From Lactarius indigo (Eukaryota; Basidiomycota; Agaricomycetes; Russulales; Russulaceae), in contig JAFKAC010000085.1 of NCBI GenBank assembly GCA_025766275.1, forward strand, positions 62,001 to 126,000: a stretch of 64,000 bases of DNA, given 5' to 3'. Made by a program: the position numbers and the translations under genes. This document shows positions 34,679 through 45,298 of the stretch, piece after piece. A model generated the notes under the pieces. The model worked only from the letters and a program-made list of their open reading frames with translations. It did not search any database and was not told the origin of the DNA. Within the stretch, counting starts at the first letter, position 1. Each line of letters opens with the position of its first letter.

Positions 34679-37190
34679 ATGACCCTTTCCCTTCCCTTCC
34701 CCCCTGTAAGCGGTGTCGACGTTGGCCAATCAATGGAGAATATATGCCAGCCCTTTGATCAACAGGGCCGATGGCCATTTGGTGCTGATCCTAACGCTGA
34801 TCTTAGTGCATATACTAGGCAGCGTCCATTGGCGATCCCAGGAGGGGTTGGGGTCTATGTAAGCCTATTCAGCCTTTTACTTACCGCATATATGACTGGG
34901 CGCGTCCAGAGCTCCAATATGGCAGAAGTGGTTAGATACGCACCAGGAGAACTCATAGAAAAAAATGCCTTCTATTTGGAGCTGAAGCTGACAATGGGTC
35001 AGCGGGATCAGGAGATAATCGCCCTGAAGGAAGCCAATATCGCCCAGGAAAAAGAGTTCGATGATCTGAAGGCAAGATACGAAACTCTAGACAGAATGCA
35101 CCGGTATGTAGAGATGAATGTTTCCCCCAAGACTGAGTCCACCGCAGTCCCCTTCCCAGAATGACGATCGAGCAATTTGCGTCTGAGTACCACGAGCTCA
35201 AGGCTGCAAGTGGTAACGGCCACAAGTCCCTCTCGCTTGTAGGCGTCCTTCCATTTCCGAAGACCAAGACCAGAGAAGAATGCCCAGATATCGTTCAGTG
35301 GAACCGCGAGGTTTATTTACGTTCAACAACTTCGACTAAAGCCCAGAAAAGGGGGGAGACTGACGGAAACGCGACCACCGTTAAGAAGAAGGCTAAAGCG
35401 GGCCGACCACCGAAGACTACTGACGATGATAGCCATGGTCACTTGTACCTCGAAAATCTGGATGGCACACTCATCAGTACAGCCTCCCTCCGTAAGCTGA
35501 GCTCCAAGGCGCGCTCTGTCTGGTTCACACTGGCCGAGAACGGTGAAGCCCCTCTGACCTGGGGGAAGGTCTCAGATGTTGCTGCGGAATACTACTACCG
35601 GCGTGTACTCAACGAACCCGGACTCGAATTCTTGCAGTATTGCGACGATGGAGTATGGAAGCTCAGAGAGTGGACCCAGCAGTCGTACTCAGGCTGGGCT
35701 AGGAACCATGGAATCCGAGAGCGTCAACCACGTCAGAAGAATGCACAGGAAGGCCTCGAGGAAGGGGGTCTAGATGACCCTAAGTTGATTCGTTTAAGCC
35801 CTGACAAGGACGATGACGATATCAATGGGAATTGGGGTAGTGAAGGTCACCAAACCACTGACGACGCCGACAATGAAGAGAACAACAACAACGACAAGAA
35901 TACCCACAACGAGGATGCCGAGACGTCCGACAGCGACGAGACTCGGAGGGAATGCACACTCGCACACAACAGCGCACCCATCCCTGTACGTCCCACATTC
36001 CTCTCTCATGTTGTTTACTCAGTCTACTCTTTAGGCTCCGAGAGCCCCGGCGTCGTCAAGTTCGGTTGTCGTGAACCCTTTGTGATCCGTACCTCCGACA
36101 TCCTATGTGTGACTAACTTGCATCCCCCAGTGCCCCTGCGCCGCCACCGACTATGGCCACAAGTGGCACAACCAATGCACTTACGACCAGCAGCCCTGCC
36201 AGTGTGGCGCCCCAGGCGGCGACTGTGGTGAGAACACTATGAGGCCATGTCCTGTTTCTAACGTTTGGTGCATTTGTACAGGCAGCCGATGGGGAGGCAA
36301 CTGATGTGACGCATGCCTCTGACGTACCGACAACAACGCCACCAGCGCCCAACGACACATTTCCCTCAACTTCAACCCGCCCTCGACTCACTCTCAAGCT
36401 GGCCCCACGGGCCCGACCACTCACTATGGCAACAGCCAGTGTTGCGCCTGCTGAGGGCAATATCCCGGACACGCCACCTTCATCCGGATCAGGTTCTGCC
36501 GCCGGTCCTAGTAGGCCCAGCAACCAAGGACCCGAAACAACACCCTCCGAAACGGATGTCGTCAACATTCGACTCGAACGTGCGCGACTCGGAGCTACTA
36601 ATGAGAAGAAAAGAAAGCCAGATAACAAGACTCAGACACCGTCGGCATCAACAAAAAAACAGAAGACCTCGGCTGCGCTCGCCATACCCTCTGATGGGAA
36701 TTCCATCAGGTAAGTCCTCGATCACCTCTGTTTAACATAATAACCGTTTCCACAGAAACATTTGCATGCGGTGCTGGAACGAACTACAGCCTGGGGGACA
36801 AGGGCTTGCCTCCGACTTCGAAGAATACTTCAAGGCGCTCACTGATATTGACAAAGAAGTACGTTGCGAGCCTTTATAAGAACCAATAGCGAAACTGATG
36901 CATTGGCTCACAGCCCTTCAAAAAAGAGATGCGCGCTGTGCAACTTGCAAATGTGAGTACCCAAAATATCGACTACACTCTCGCTGACACAGATACCAGA
37001 GGAAAGCAAAAGCCATCACGAAGGCGACAACCAATTCGACACCCACCAACTGACCTCCTCTGTTCGTCCCTTCGCCCATGTCTCCAAGTCTTCTCGTTCT
37101 CACATCACGTCTCTCGGACCCACGCTGCTCAGCGCCGCTCTCCACAACAATACAGAATACCTGGCATCCTTCAAAACTTCAACTCAGTGA
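34679..37190 (+). CDS. Second gene of the Tnp2/CACTA element (multi-exon, unknown role)
   Basis: ATG at 34,679. Exons read in phase: 34,679–34,858, 34,910–35,103 and 35,148–35,985. Further exons follow from 36,035, and one open from about 36,283 to 36,710. Short exons at about 36,757–36,857 (NICMRCWNELQPGG) and 36,914–36,952 precede a last one ending TSTQ and stop at 37,188–37,190. The junction near 36,060–36,130 was not resolved. The most conserved-looking part is in exon 3 (LYLENLDGTLIS … SKARSVWFTLAENGEAP … WGKVS); later exons are acidic, then S/T/P-rich, then Lys-rich. Such proteins accompany Tnp2 transposases in mushrooms and may play a part like plant TnpA in binding the element ends, but this is inference. 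No stop breaks the resolved exons. Confidence 0.6.
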
Positions 37191-37580
37191 TACCGCCAAG
37201 CGACTCCGGCACTCGTTGTGTATCGCGTGGTGCAAGTCGAGTAGAGGTGGTATAACGTTGGAATGAAATCGATTAGAATCAATTGAATGTATTTTTCCGT
37301 ATAGCATTGTTCGAATAGAATCGAATTTGCGCATAACCAAATCAAATGCGTACAGCGTATTCGAATAAGAACGATCTTTTATTTCCCTAACGCACATTGG
37401 TTCCTATTGACTGACGTCAACTACGTCATTGACAATCGAAGTGATCCAAAATTCAGTCAATGTCATATGCTATATGGCGGGAAAAGTCGAAAGTTTGAAT
37501 AAATGTGACTGGATCGAGGTCAAACGAACACAATCAAATGGAAACTACAGACTTCCCACAGGGTGTCATGGTCTATGCTA

Positions 37581-37606
37581 CAGCAGAATCCAAAATGGGG
37601 GGCCCC
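37581..37606 (+). repeat. Left 26-bp terminal inverted repeat of the Tc1-like element
   Basis: Begins CAGCAGAATCC and ends GGGGGGCCCC; preceded by TA. Differs from the right repeat at one base. Confidence 0.65.
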
Positions 37607-37954
37607 TCGCGACCACATTAGGCGTCCAGGCTGAGCTTGAAAGGGTGTCCTGTTAAGTCTGCCGAACTTTTTGCTCACGAGAAATTATTTGTAGTAATTA
37701 AAAATGAAATAAAATAAAAATTCGTAGTAATTGAAAATTAAATTTACTAATCTGTGGATCAATTTCGATGCTAAGTCGAGCTCAGGGTGGAATCACCACG
37801 CCGACTCTCTGCAACACGCTGTAGTTGTGTTCAAAAAATAAAATTCATCCGACGATACAGGAAGGAGAGTCATGTAGTATATTGAAGTGGGTGCTACTGA
37901 GTACCAATGTCAGAAGGGCGCTATTGCCAAACGTTCCGTGGGCTTGCTGGCACA
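37607..37954. other. AT-rich spacer inside the Tc1-like element
   Basis: No gene recognised. It would form, together with 45,830–46,054, the promoter region of the 666-aa gene before the gypsy insertion. Confidence 0.45.
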
Positions 37955-38480
37955 TGTAACGTCGTCACGACGTTAGCTTGACTTGAGCACAAAGGGGCGA
38001 TAACAACTCAGCGAATATGCGATTGACACGACGACTCGAAGGTCCGTGCTCTTGTCTCAGTGAATACACGAAGGTACACCGACAAGACTTCTTCTGTTCC
38101 ACGATGAAGCTGGAAGCTTCGATGAGCGCGAGAGTAAGACAAAGAGAAGAGAACAAGTGACGATTCAAGAAGACCAAGATGGCGTATCTTGGTCTTCGCA
38201 CAACAGATTAAATACACAATCAGTGGGCTTAGAAGCGCCACTACGAGTCACAGTAGGTAAGCGTCCAACGTATCGCAGAAACAACTCGAACACTAATACT
38301 ACTAGTACTAGTATTGGTGGCGTAGTCCTCAGTCAGCAATCAACCCGTATCTCCTATCGCATCGCCGTATCACCGTAGATAAGTCCGCAACTAATATACC
38401 TTACCGCCGTAGCTGCAACCGGTACAGTAAGGGTCCTCAATCCGAGTCGTACCACAGTACAGAAAGTCCGAAACGTGACA
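37955..38480 (-). repeat. Gypsy 3' LTR (526 bp)
   Basis: TG…CA ends on the element strand; about 99.4% identical to the 5' LTR by eye. Confidence 0.95.
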
Positions 38481-38509
38481 TCACCCCTCTTTCAGCGTGA
38501 GACCCTGAC

Positions 38510-41500
38510 TCACCGAAAGTCCCTCGCCGGCCAGTCGCGTTGTTCATCGGCGATGCGCTCGAGGGCCGTGGCGCGCTCCAGGCGGTAGATGGAGTCGCGG
38601 CGGTCGTCCTGCGCGCACTCGATCATGGCGCGCAACTGACTCACCCAGGCGCGGAGTCGGTCGAGCTCGTAGCTAGCCGCGCGGAAGCGCGTGACCTCAG
38701 CAGTGAGCGACTCGTCGTTGATTCGATTGAGGGCTCGGTCGGTGACGCGGTCTGCCTCGAAGACGACCAGGTCCTCGTGGGGGTACGTGGGGCGAAGGGC
38801 GGCCGACACATGTGGCTCCGCGTAGAAAGGCTTACCGTAGACGTGCGGCGATCCGGGTATGACTCCTAGTATGAGGGGGTCGGCCCCTCCGATGATTTGG
38901 ACGTGGGATGCATCCCGCTGCACTCCGTCGGGCCCGGTGATGGGGTATGGAATGTGATGGGGTCGTCGATTTGCCCGGAACCCTTCAGGCGCAATGACAT
39001 GCGCTGGGTCGTCGGCGGCGGTGAACGGACGGTGATCGGCGACCCCAGGGACGCGCATGCGTCCTCGATACATGGGGGACCCGTCGGTGTAGACGAGCCA
39101 AGGTGTGATGAGGGGATTAGTAGGGTCGCTTTTCGTTCGAAGGAAGGCGTGGCGTGCCGGGTAGTAATCGTCGTCGTCATGGCCAGCCTCAGCTGCCTCC
39201 ATCGTTGCCGCCGCTCGCGCATCTCCCTCAGTCGGGCCGCTGCGGAGTCGAGCTGTTCCTTCTGCCACTCCGCCGCTACCTTCCTCCACCCCTCCAACTC
39301 GTACTCCATCAGCGCTTGAACGCTGGTCGTTGCTCGGGAAAACTCCGCGAACGCCGATGAGGTCGTCGCTTGGGGGGATAGCGGCGATCGGCTCGCGCTC
39401 CCCGCGGTCGTTTCTGAAGACGTGGACGACGGCGGAGTCGTCGTCCGGGGTAGTAGTGGGGTCTGGGAATCTGGTGATGACGTTGGCCCACTCTTGAGCG
39501 GTGATAGGCCCCTCGTTTGGCCTAAGAGGCGTCCATGGCGTGACGTGAGGGTTGGGTACCTCGGTGTCGTCATCCTCAGCCAAGAGGGCGTGGGCGTCTT
39601 GTGCGAGGGAGTCGAGGAGCGCTGCTTGGGTGACATGTCGTAGAGGGGAGGTAGGCATGTAAGAGGTGAGAGAACGAAGGAAAGAGGGATGACTCCCTTC
39701 AATTGTTGCACCACTCGTTTTAACTTGTCGTCCCCGCGCTTGTGCTTCTTGATACAGACGGATTGCTTCCGGCGCGAAGACGTCATTTTTGTCGACCCAC
39801 TGATTCTCCGAGTCCGAGTAACCCTTCCATTTGATGAGATATTGGAGGCGCTTCTTTCTGCCGAAATGCCGGGCATCCAGGATGGCCTCGACTTCGTATT
39901 CCTCTTCGCCATCGATAAGCTCCGGGGGTGGTCGTGTGAAGTTCTCCCCGTGTAAGGGAGTTTGCTTGTACGGGGTGAGAAGATCGATGTGAAACACTGG
40001 GTGGATGCTCCACTGCGTGGGAAGTTCCAATCGATAATTGTAAGGGGACATCACCTGTATCACCCGGAAGGGGCCGTGGCGTCGCGCCGCTAATTTTGCC
40101 GTAGGCTGATTGGTTCGAAGATGCTTGCCTTCGAGCCATACGAGGTCGTTGACGCTGAACTTGGGCGTATCTTTGTTGCGCACCCACGCTTCTTGCGCCC
40201 TTTTCATGAGGCGTTGGGCGTTCCCCCTGGCTTCTTTCATCTGTGTCAGTCGCGTGGTTACCTGTGGAATGGGGGATGGCTTATCGGTCCAATCAGCTCG
40301 CGGGTCGTACCCCATTAGGAGCTGGAACGGCGACTGCTTCGTATGTTCATGGGGCCAGTTGTTGTGCGCAAATTCGGCGATTGGTAGATACGCGGTCCAG
40401 TTATCTTGACGCTCATTTACCCAAAAGCGCAAGTACTGCTCCAGCCATTGGTTAGTCCTTTCGGACTGCCCGTCGGTGCGTGGATGATACGCCGTCGATA
40501 TGTTTTGTTGAACCCCCAGAATGCGGCATGCCTCTCTTGTAAACTTGGACGTGAATCGAGGGTCTCGGTCGCTGATAATTTTGCGCGGTAGTCCGAATCG
40601 TTTGAACACATGGTGGACATACAACGCAGCAGTCCCTTCGGCAGTTATCTCCTCTTGGCACGGTATGAACACGGACGCCTTACTGCAGTCGTGGTCGGTG
40701 ACGGTGAGAATGCTGTCGTACCCTTCTGATACGGGTAGTTTGGTGATGAAGTCTATCGCCACCGTCTGGAAGGGGAGCGCGTCGAGTGCTGGTGTGATGG
40801 GATGTAGGGCCGCGCGTATGGGTCGTGTGTTGACTTTGTTCCGCTGACATTCGGCGCATCCTTGTACATATTCATAGACGTCTCTTCGCAGTCGCAGCCA
40901 CCAATAGTGCCTTTCCAGTATTCGTTGTGTTCTCGCGATTCCCGGATGTCCGTGTATCGGCAGATCGTGGTGGTCGTGAATCAGCACGCAGTGCGTCGAT
41001 GCTGGTCCGGTTATTACGAACCTGCCGTCCTTGTACCATTCTCCCTGTATGTTCTTTAGTCGGTGGGGGTCCACCCATGCTTTGATTACTTGCGCGTCTT
41101 GTTGGTGTCGCGGCTGTAGTAGATTTGGGTTGAGGGTTAGCGTTCTTGCTGTATTGAGGGTTCGGACAAAGACTTCTGGTGGCAGTACTACCACTTCGTT
41201 GTTGTCTTCCGTTCCCTGGTCGTAATCTGGCCGCCTTGAAAGCGCGTCGGCTCTTCCGTTGTTCTTTCCCTTGATGTGATGAATTTCAAAGTCGTACTCA
41301 GAGAGTTCGAGTACTTCCCTCGCGACGCGCCTGCTGATCTTTTGTGGCGACTTCCAGTATTGCAGATTTAAGTGGTCGGAGTAGATTTTGATCTTGTGCG
41401 GTGCTCCAGCGAGTAGTGGCCTCCAATTCCTTAAGGCTTTGACGATCGCGAGCAACTCCAGGTCGTAGATGTCGTAGTTCCGCTCCGCTTCAGAGAGCGT

Positions 41501-43249
41501 CGCGGAATAGTAGCCTATTGGATGCCGCTTTCCGTCAGATTTCTTCTGCAATAGCACAGCTCCCACCGCGTATCCCGAGGCATCAACCTCTAGCTCAAAC
41601 GGGTCTTGAAGAATGGGGTGCGCTAGTACTGGTTCTTCGGTTACGAGACGCTTCAGGGTGTTGAACGCCTTGTCTTCTTCTTCGGTCCATCTCCATTCTT
41701 CATCTTTTCGTGTCAACTTGGTGAGTGGTTTGGCGTGGGTTGCGAAGCCGCGAATGAAAAGTCTGTAAAAGTTGCAAAATCCGAGGAAGGAGCGGACGTC
41801 CTTGACTTTCGTCGGTGTTGGCCAGTCTTTGATACCTTGAACTTTTACGGGGTCCATGCGAGTTACCCCCCTTTCAAGGATTACCCCCAGGTAATCCATT
41901 CGCGGCTGGTGGAAGAGACACTTTTCAAGTTTGAAGTAGAGGTCGTGCTCCGCGGCGACGCGCAGCACGTCGCGAACCGCGGAGATGTGGGCGGCTAGGT
42001 CATGGTCAAAGTGAGTTGCGATTCCTATATCGTCCATGTAGACACGTATCGTGGTGCCCAAACGCTCGTGCTTGGCTATCGTGTCACGATAAATGTGGTT
42101 CATCATGGCCTGGAAGGTCGCCGGAGAGTTAGTGAGACCAAAAAACATAACCGTGGGTTCGAAGAGCCCGAATTTGGTCTTGAACGCTGCCTTCTCCTGG
42201 TCGCCATCGCGGATGCGTATGTTGTTATACCCCCAGCGAATGTCAAGCTTTGTATAAATGTGCGCATTGCTGAGGTCGAGGATGAGATCTTGAATGAGGG
42301 GCAAGGGGTATTGATTGCGGATGGTATGGGAGTTGATAACCCTGTAGTCCTGGACGGGGCGCAGCTTTCCGTCCTTCTTTTTAATGAAGAAAAAGGAGGA
42401 TGCGTACGGGGATATGGAGGGGCGTAAGTAGCCCTGTTTCAGCTTCTCCTCCAAGAATTCCTTGAGTTCGCCTTCTTCCTTTTGTGTCATGGGGTATATT
42501 TTGCAGTCTATAGCAGCCGGCGCGGATGGTTTGAAGTCGATCGCGTGATCCCACGGTCTCGCCGGGGGGAAGCGATGTGAGGCCTGCTCATTGAAGAGTT
42601 TGCTGAACTCGGCGTAAACTGCGGGCAGTACCGCCGCCGTCTGCTGCTGTTTTGCCGATATAGCCAACTCCGTCGAGGTGGTGGCCCGTGCGTAGGTTTC
42701 TTCGTGTAGTTCTTGTAGGATATCTTCCTTTTCTGCGGTGATGAGGGCACGGACGATGGGTGTTGTAAGCAGGTCTTCCGTGGTAGCTAATATTACGGGT
42801 TGTACGTCGGGGTGCGTGGTTGCTGTGGCCCAACTGATGGTGGGTTCGAAGGCGCTAAGCCATGGGTATCCAAGTACCATGTCTTCGCTGCCTAGGTCCG
42901 TGACCAAAAAGGTCATCTTCTTTATCTGTCCGCGCGTTTTCACTTCTAGGTTAACATAATGAGTGATTAACCCAGCCTTATTTTCCGTGTTGTCTATGTT
43001 CCATATCTTGCGAGGTGTTTCTAATGGCTGTATCGGGATTCCTGCCCGGGCTGCCATGTTTGGTTTGATGAAGTTGTCGGTTGCTCCAGAGTCAACCAAT
43101 GCGTTTGTCTCAGTCGTTTGGTAATTCGTTCGGACGGTCACTGGGATTCGTAGAGATCGATAGCGCGTTGTCACAATTACAGAATTACATTGTAAAGCCC
43201 TCACCCAGACTGACGGGTTCAGGCGTCCCGAAAACCCTCTTTTCCCCAT
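38510..43249 (-). CDS. Gypsy pol with chromodomain and long C-terminal extension
   Basis: Open frame of 1,579 codons. In order: retropepsin (LVDSGATDNF, residues 51–60), reverse transcriptase (about 270–450; YMDD at 404–407), RNase H (FELEVDASGYAVGAVL about 551), H2C2 zinc finger of integrase (about 760–803: H…H…CAECQRNK), integrase core (AIDFITKLP about 831; SDRDPRFTSKF about 893; HPRTDGQSERTNQ about 922), and a chromodomain (about 1,117–1,168: EEYEVEAILDARHFG … YLIKWKGYSDSENQWV). Chromodomains of this group steer integration toward modified histones. About 410 further residues follow, which is unusual; they contain no recognised domain and end in a helix rich in charged residues. Pol overlaps gag by 31 nt in the –1 frame. 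Confidence 0.95.
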   Translation of the reverse strand: MGKRGFSGRLNPSVWVRALQCNSVIVTTRYRSLRIPVTVRTNYQTTETNALVDSGATDNFIKPNMAARAGIPIQPLETPRKIWNIDNTENKAGLITHYVNLEVKTRGQIKKMTFLVTDLGSEDMVLGYPWLSAFEPTISWATATTHPDVQPVILATTEDLLTTPIVRALITAEKEDILQELHEETYARATTSTELAISAKQQQTAAVLPAVYAEFSKLFNEQASHRFPPARPWDHAIDFKPSAPAAIDCKIYPMTQKEEGELKEFLEEKLKQGYLRPSISPYASSFFFIKKKDGKLRPVQDYRVINSHTIRNQYPLPLIQDLILDLSNAHIYTKLDIRWGYNNIRIRDGDQEKAAFKTKFGLFEPTVMFFGLTNSPATFQAMMNHIYRDTIAKHERLGTTIRVYMDDIGIATHFDHDLAAHISAVRDVLRVAAEHDLYFKLEKCLFHQPRMDYLGVILERGVTRMDPVKVQGIKDWPTPTKVKDVRSFLGFCNFYRLFIRGFATHAKPLTKLTRKDEEWRWTEEEDKAFNTLKRLVTEEPVLAHPILQDPFELEVDASGYAVGAVLLQKKSDGKRHPIGYYSATLSEAERNYDIYDLELLAIVKALRNWRPLLAGAPHKIKIYSDHLNLQYWKSPQKISRRVAREVLELSEYDFEIHHIKGKNNGRADALSRRPDYDQGTEDNNEVVVLPPEVFVRTLNTARTLTLNPNLLQPRHQQDAQVIKAWVDPHRLKNIQGEWYKDGRFVITGPASTHCVLIHDHHDLPIHGHPGIARTQRILERHYWWLRLRRDVYEYVQGCAECQRNKVNTRPIRAALHPITPALDALPFQTVAIDFITKLPVSEGYDSILTVTDHDCSKASVFIPCQEEITAEGTAALYVHHVFKRFGLPRKIISDRDPRFTSKFTREACRILGVQQNISTAYHPRTDGQSERTNQWLEQYLRFWVNERQDNWTAYLPIAEFAHNNWPHEHTKQSPFQLLMGYDPRADWTDKPSPIPQVTTRLTQMKEARGNAQRLMKRAQEAWVRNKDTPKFSVNDLVWLEGKHLRTNQPTAKLAARRHGPFRVIQVMSPYNYRLELPTQWSIHPVFHIDLLTPYKQTPLHGENFTRPPPELIDGEEEYEVEAILDARHFGRKKRLQYLIKWKGYSDSENQWVDKNDVFAPEAIRLYQEAQARGRQVKTSGATIEGSHPSFLRSLTSYMPTSPLRHVTQAALLDSLAQDAHALLAEDDDTEVPNPHVTPWTPLRPNEGPITAQEWANVITRFPDPTTTPDDDSAVVHVFRNDRGEREPIAAIPPSDDLIGVRGVFPSNDQRSSADGVRVGGVEEGSGGVAEGTARLRSGPTEGDARAAATMEAAEAGHDDDDYYPARHAFLRTKSDPTNPLITPWLVYTDGSPMYRGRMRVPGVADHRPFTAADDPAHVIAPEGFRANRRPHHIPYPITGPDGVQRDASHVQIIGGADPLILGVIPGSPHVYGKPFYAEPHVSAALRPTYPHEDLVVFEADRVTDRALNRINDESLTAEVTRFRAASYELDRLRAWVSQLRAMIECAQDDRRDSIYRLERATALERIADEQRDWPARDFR

Positions 43250-44751
43250 AGGTCTTGAAGGATGAGATCCTTCACTTCGTCCGTGCTATTGGCTACTTGC
43301 GTAAGCCATTCTTTTGCCTGTTCTCCCGGCGTTTTCGTCGTTGCCGCGTTGATTTGCGGCATGGGGGTCGTACTTGGTGCTGGGGACATGTATCCTGGCA
43401 GCGACGGTTCGTATTGTGATACGGGTCCTTGGGGATAGCCCGTTGTTTCGGTCATGCGGCTGCTGGAAGGCGCATTTTGCCACTGCCACGGTTGTCGCGG
43501 GTACGGGCAATTTCGTGAGAGGTGACCCGGCGCGTGACAATTATAACAAAGGACGTTCCTTAGGTCTCTTCTCGATCCTCCTCTCCCCCGTCCTCTTGCA
43601 CCTGGTCCTCCTCTGGGCGGAAACGGTGGTGCTTGCCAGTCGTGATGGGGTAGTTTGTTAAAGTCAATATCTTCCGACCCCGCTAGTCGTACCTTTGCGC
43701 GATCGGCCGAGGTGTCCATGGCCCAAGGGTTGGTTTGGGGTGAGTTCTGTGGAAGCGTCCACCCTGCGTTGCCAGTTTGTTTCTTGGATGGCGTAGGGGT
43801 GTTCTTGTACTCGTTCAGTCTTGCTTTTAGGTGAATGTAGTTCTTCTGCCGCTTGAGTACGGCTCTCTTCCAATCATCAAACGTGATTGGGTCGTCAAAT
43901 TGAAACGCGTTTTTGAACAGTTCTCTCGGTAGACCCGATGTGAAGAGGTCGATCGTTTGTGGTTCGTTAAGACGGTAGTGAGCCTTCCGAGCGAGCTGTT
44001 CGAAGTCATTGACGTACTTGTCAATGTCTTCTCCGGTCATCTTAAACCCTTTCCTCAATATTGCCTGCGCCTGCTCGCGCTCTAGTGTGTTTTCGAATCG
44101 TTGGCTGAAGCCGTCGGCTACGGCATCCCATAAGTCGCGGGTGTAGGGACTGATTCCTCGTTGTATTTGCCGATTGAGCCAGTTCAGGAAGGACAAGACC
44201 CATTCGCTGACCGCCCCGCCTTTGATATACGAGAGGAATAGGAGGCACCTTCTGTAGTCGTTGCGCATGATGGGGGCGTCCAAGTTCATGCCCCAGTAGA
44301 CGTGCCACTGTGTGAGAAATTGGTCTACTTTGAGTCTGTCTCCGTCAAAAATTGAAGGTGGCTCGCCGGTTAGCTTTTCGTTATGATGGCCTCCTCCTCC
44401 GGCGTCTCCGCCACCCCCTCCTCCTCCACCACCACCACCACCGGGTGGCCCGGTGGGTGGTCCTCTTGGTGGTTCGTTTCTTCGCAGGTCGAATGGGATT
44501 CCTCCTCCGGGTGGGGGTGGTGGATCGTCACCGGGTCCTCCCACGCCCGGGGGAAGTTCTAACGTGGGTCGGCGTCCGCTCGGAGGATCTCCTCTGTCCG
44601 ATCCTATGGCTCGAAAGATTGCGGCGTCGTCTGCGGTCATTCGTGTTCCAGTTTCCGGGTTAATTGGCATGAGGATTTCTCTGGCTTCGGCTCGTATAGC
44701 GCGCGCTTCTTCGATAGCGACTTCTTCCATCGCTTGCGTCAAGGTAGCCAT
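43219..44751 (-). CDS. Gypsy gag
   Basis: The first ATG in frame is at 44,751 (MATLTQAMEE), giving 510 residues. The central helical capsid segment (FLTQWHVYWGMN … LFLSYIKGGAVSEWV) matches the retrotransposon gag family, and a CCHC knuckle (CYNCHAPGHLSRNCP) lies near the C-terminus. A proline/glycine-rich stretch with a run of 11 glycines precedes the capsid part. The frame stays open upstream without ATG to 45,336, inside the LTR, encoding a protein-like acidic sequence, so an upstream non-ATG or spliced start is possible. Stop at 43,221–43,219, just past two possible slippery sites. Confidence 0.9.
   Translation of the reverse strand: MATLTQAMEEVAIEEARAIRAEAREILMPINPETGTRMTADDAAIFRAIGSDRGDPPSGRRPTLELPPGVGGPGDDPPPPPGGGIPFDLRRNEPPRGPPTGPPGGGGGGGGGGGGDAGGGGHHNEKLTGEPPSIFDGDRLKVDQFLTQWHVYWGMNLDAPIMRNDYRRCLLFLSYIKGGAVSEWVLSFLNWLNRQIQRGISPYTRDLWDAVADGFSQRFENTLEREQAQAILRKGFKMTGEDIDKYVNDFEQLARKAHYRLNEPQTIDLFTSGLPRELFKNAFQFDDPITFDDWKRAVLKRQKNYIHLKARLNEYKNTPTPSKKQTGNAGWTLPQNSPQTNPWAMDTSADRAKVRLAGSEDIDFNKLPHHDWQAPPFPPRGGPGARGRGRGGSRRDLRNVLCYNCHAPGHLSRNCPYPRQPWQWQNAPSSSRMTETTGYPQGPVSQYEPSLPGYMSPAPSTTPMPQINAATTKTPGEQAKEWLTQVANSTDEVKDLILQDLWGKEGFRDA
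43231..43246 (-). promoter_or_regulatory. Two tandem –1 frameshift heptamers at the gag–pol overlap
   Basis: On the element strand GGGAAAA (43,246–43,240) and GGGTTTT (43,237–43,231) both lie as X XXY YYZ in the gag frame, and pol lies in the –1 frame. They fit programmed frameshifting. A pol ATG at 43,249 also allows reinitiation. Confidence 0.55.
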
Positions 44752-45285
44752 GATAGCTGGCGATCTGATGTGAATTGGTTCGGGTTCTGTAATGTGGGCA
44801 GACTCAGCTCGTTCAATAAGGAAGTCTTGTATTGCTCCTCCACTGGTCTCGGTTTGGTCTGGTGCTCGCCCTTCGCTTTCCTCGTCTTCTTCGTTGCTTT
44901 GCCCTTCTTCTGATTCTCCCGATACTACTTCTCCGATAGAGTGTTCTCGTGTTTGTCCGTCGATAGGACCCCAGTCGGCTTGACTGTTGAGTTCTCTCGC
45001 GTCGATATCGCAACGATATCGGGGTCCTGTTGGTCGTATGGCGTCCCACTGAGAGTCTATGGGGTTCCACGCAACTTCTACCCAACACAAGTGGTCGAAG
45101 TTAAACTCAACTGGGCGGAACCTGCTTGGTCCGTTAAACTCGACGAAGTACCCGGTCTCTTCTTGCCTTTCCCTCCAGCTGGCAGCTTGTAAAAAGCGCG
45201 TAGGGACGTTACGTTCTCCTCTTCTTGGGAGTGGATACGGGCGGAAGTTGGTCCACTGATCTCTAGTTGTTACGGCCACGATGGG

Positions 45286-45296
45286 ATCTTGGTCTT
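45286..45296 (-). promoter_or_regulatory. Gypsy primer-binding site, self-priming type
   Basis: Two bases inside the 5' LTR the element strand reads AAGACCAAGAT, the exact complement of ATCTTGGTCTT in the LTR at 45,524–45,514. No tRNA 3' end is matched. This is the arrangement of Tf1-type self-primed elements. Confidence 0.65.
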
Positions 45297-45298
45297 GA

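Larger units (their letters stand above)
24503..37190 (+). mobile_element. CACTA/Tnp2-type DNA transposon (coding span), interrupted by a copia element
   Basis: The two same-strand genes at 24,503–27,698 and 34,679–37,190 would be only about 240 bp apart without the copia insertion. That is consistent with one two-gene transposon. True ends must lie outside this span (left between about 23.4 and 24.5 kb, right between 37.2 and 37.57 kb). No CACTA/TAGTG pair or target duplication could be identified, so only the coding span is given. Confidence 0.55.

Noticed and set aside
35161..36231. Treating the 356-codon frame as a separate gene starting at 35,161
   Set aside because: A GT–AG intron at 35,104–35,147 joins it in phase to the upstream exons, so it is part of the gene starting at 34,679.
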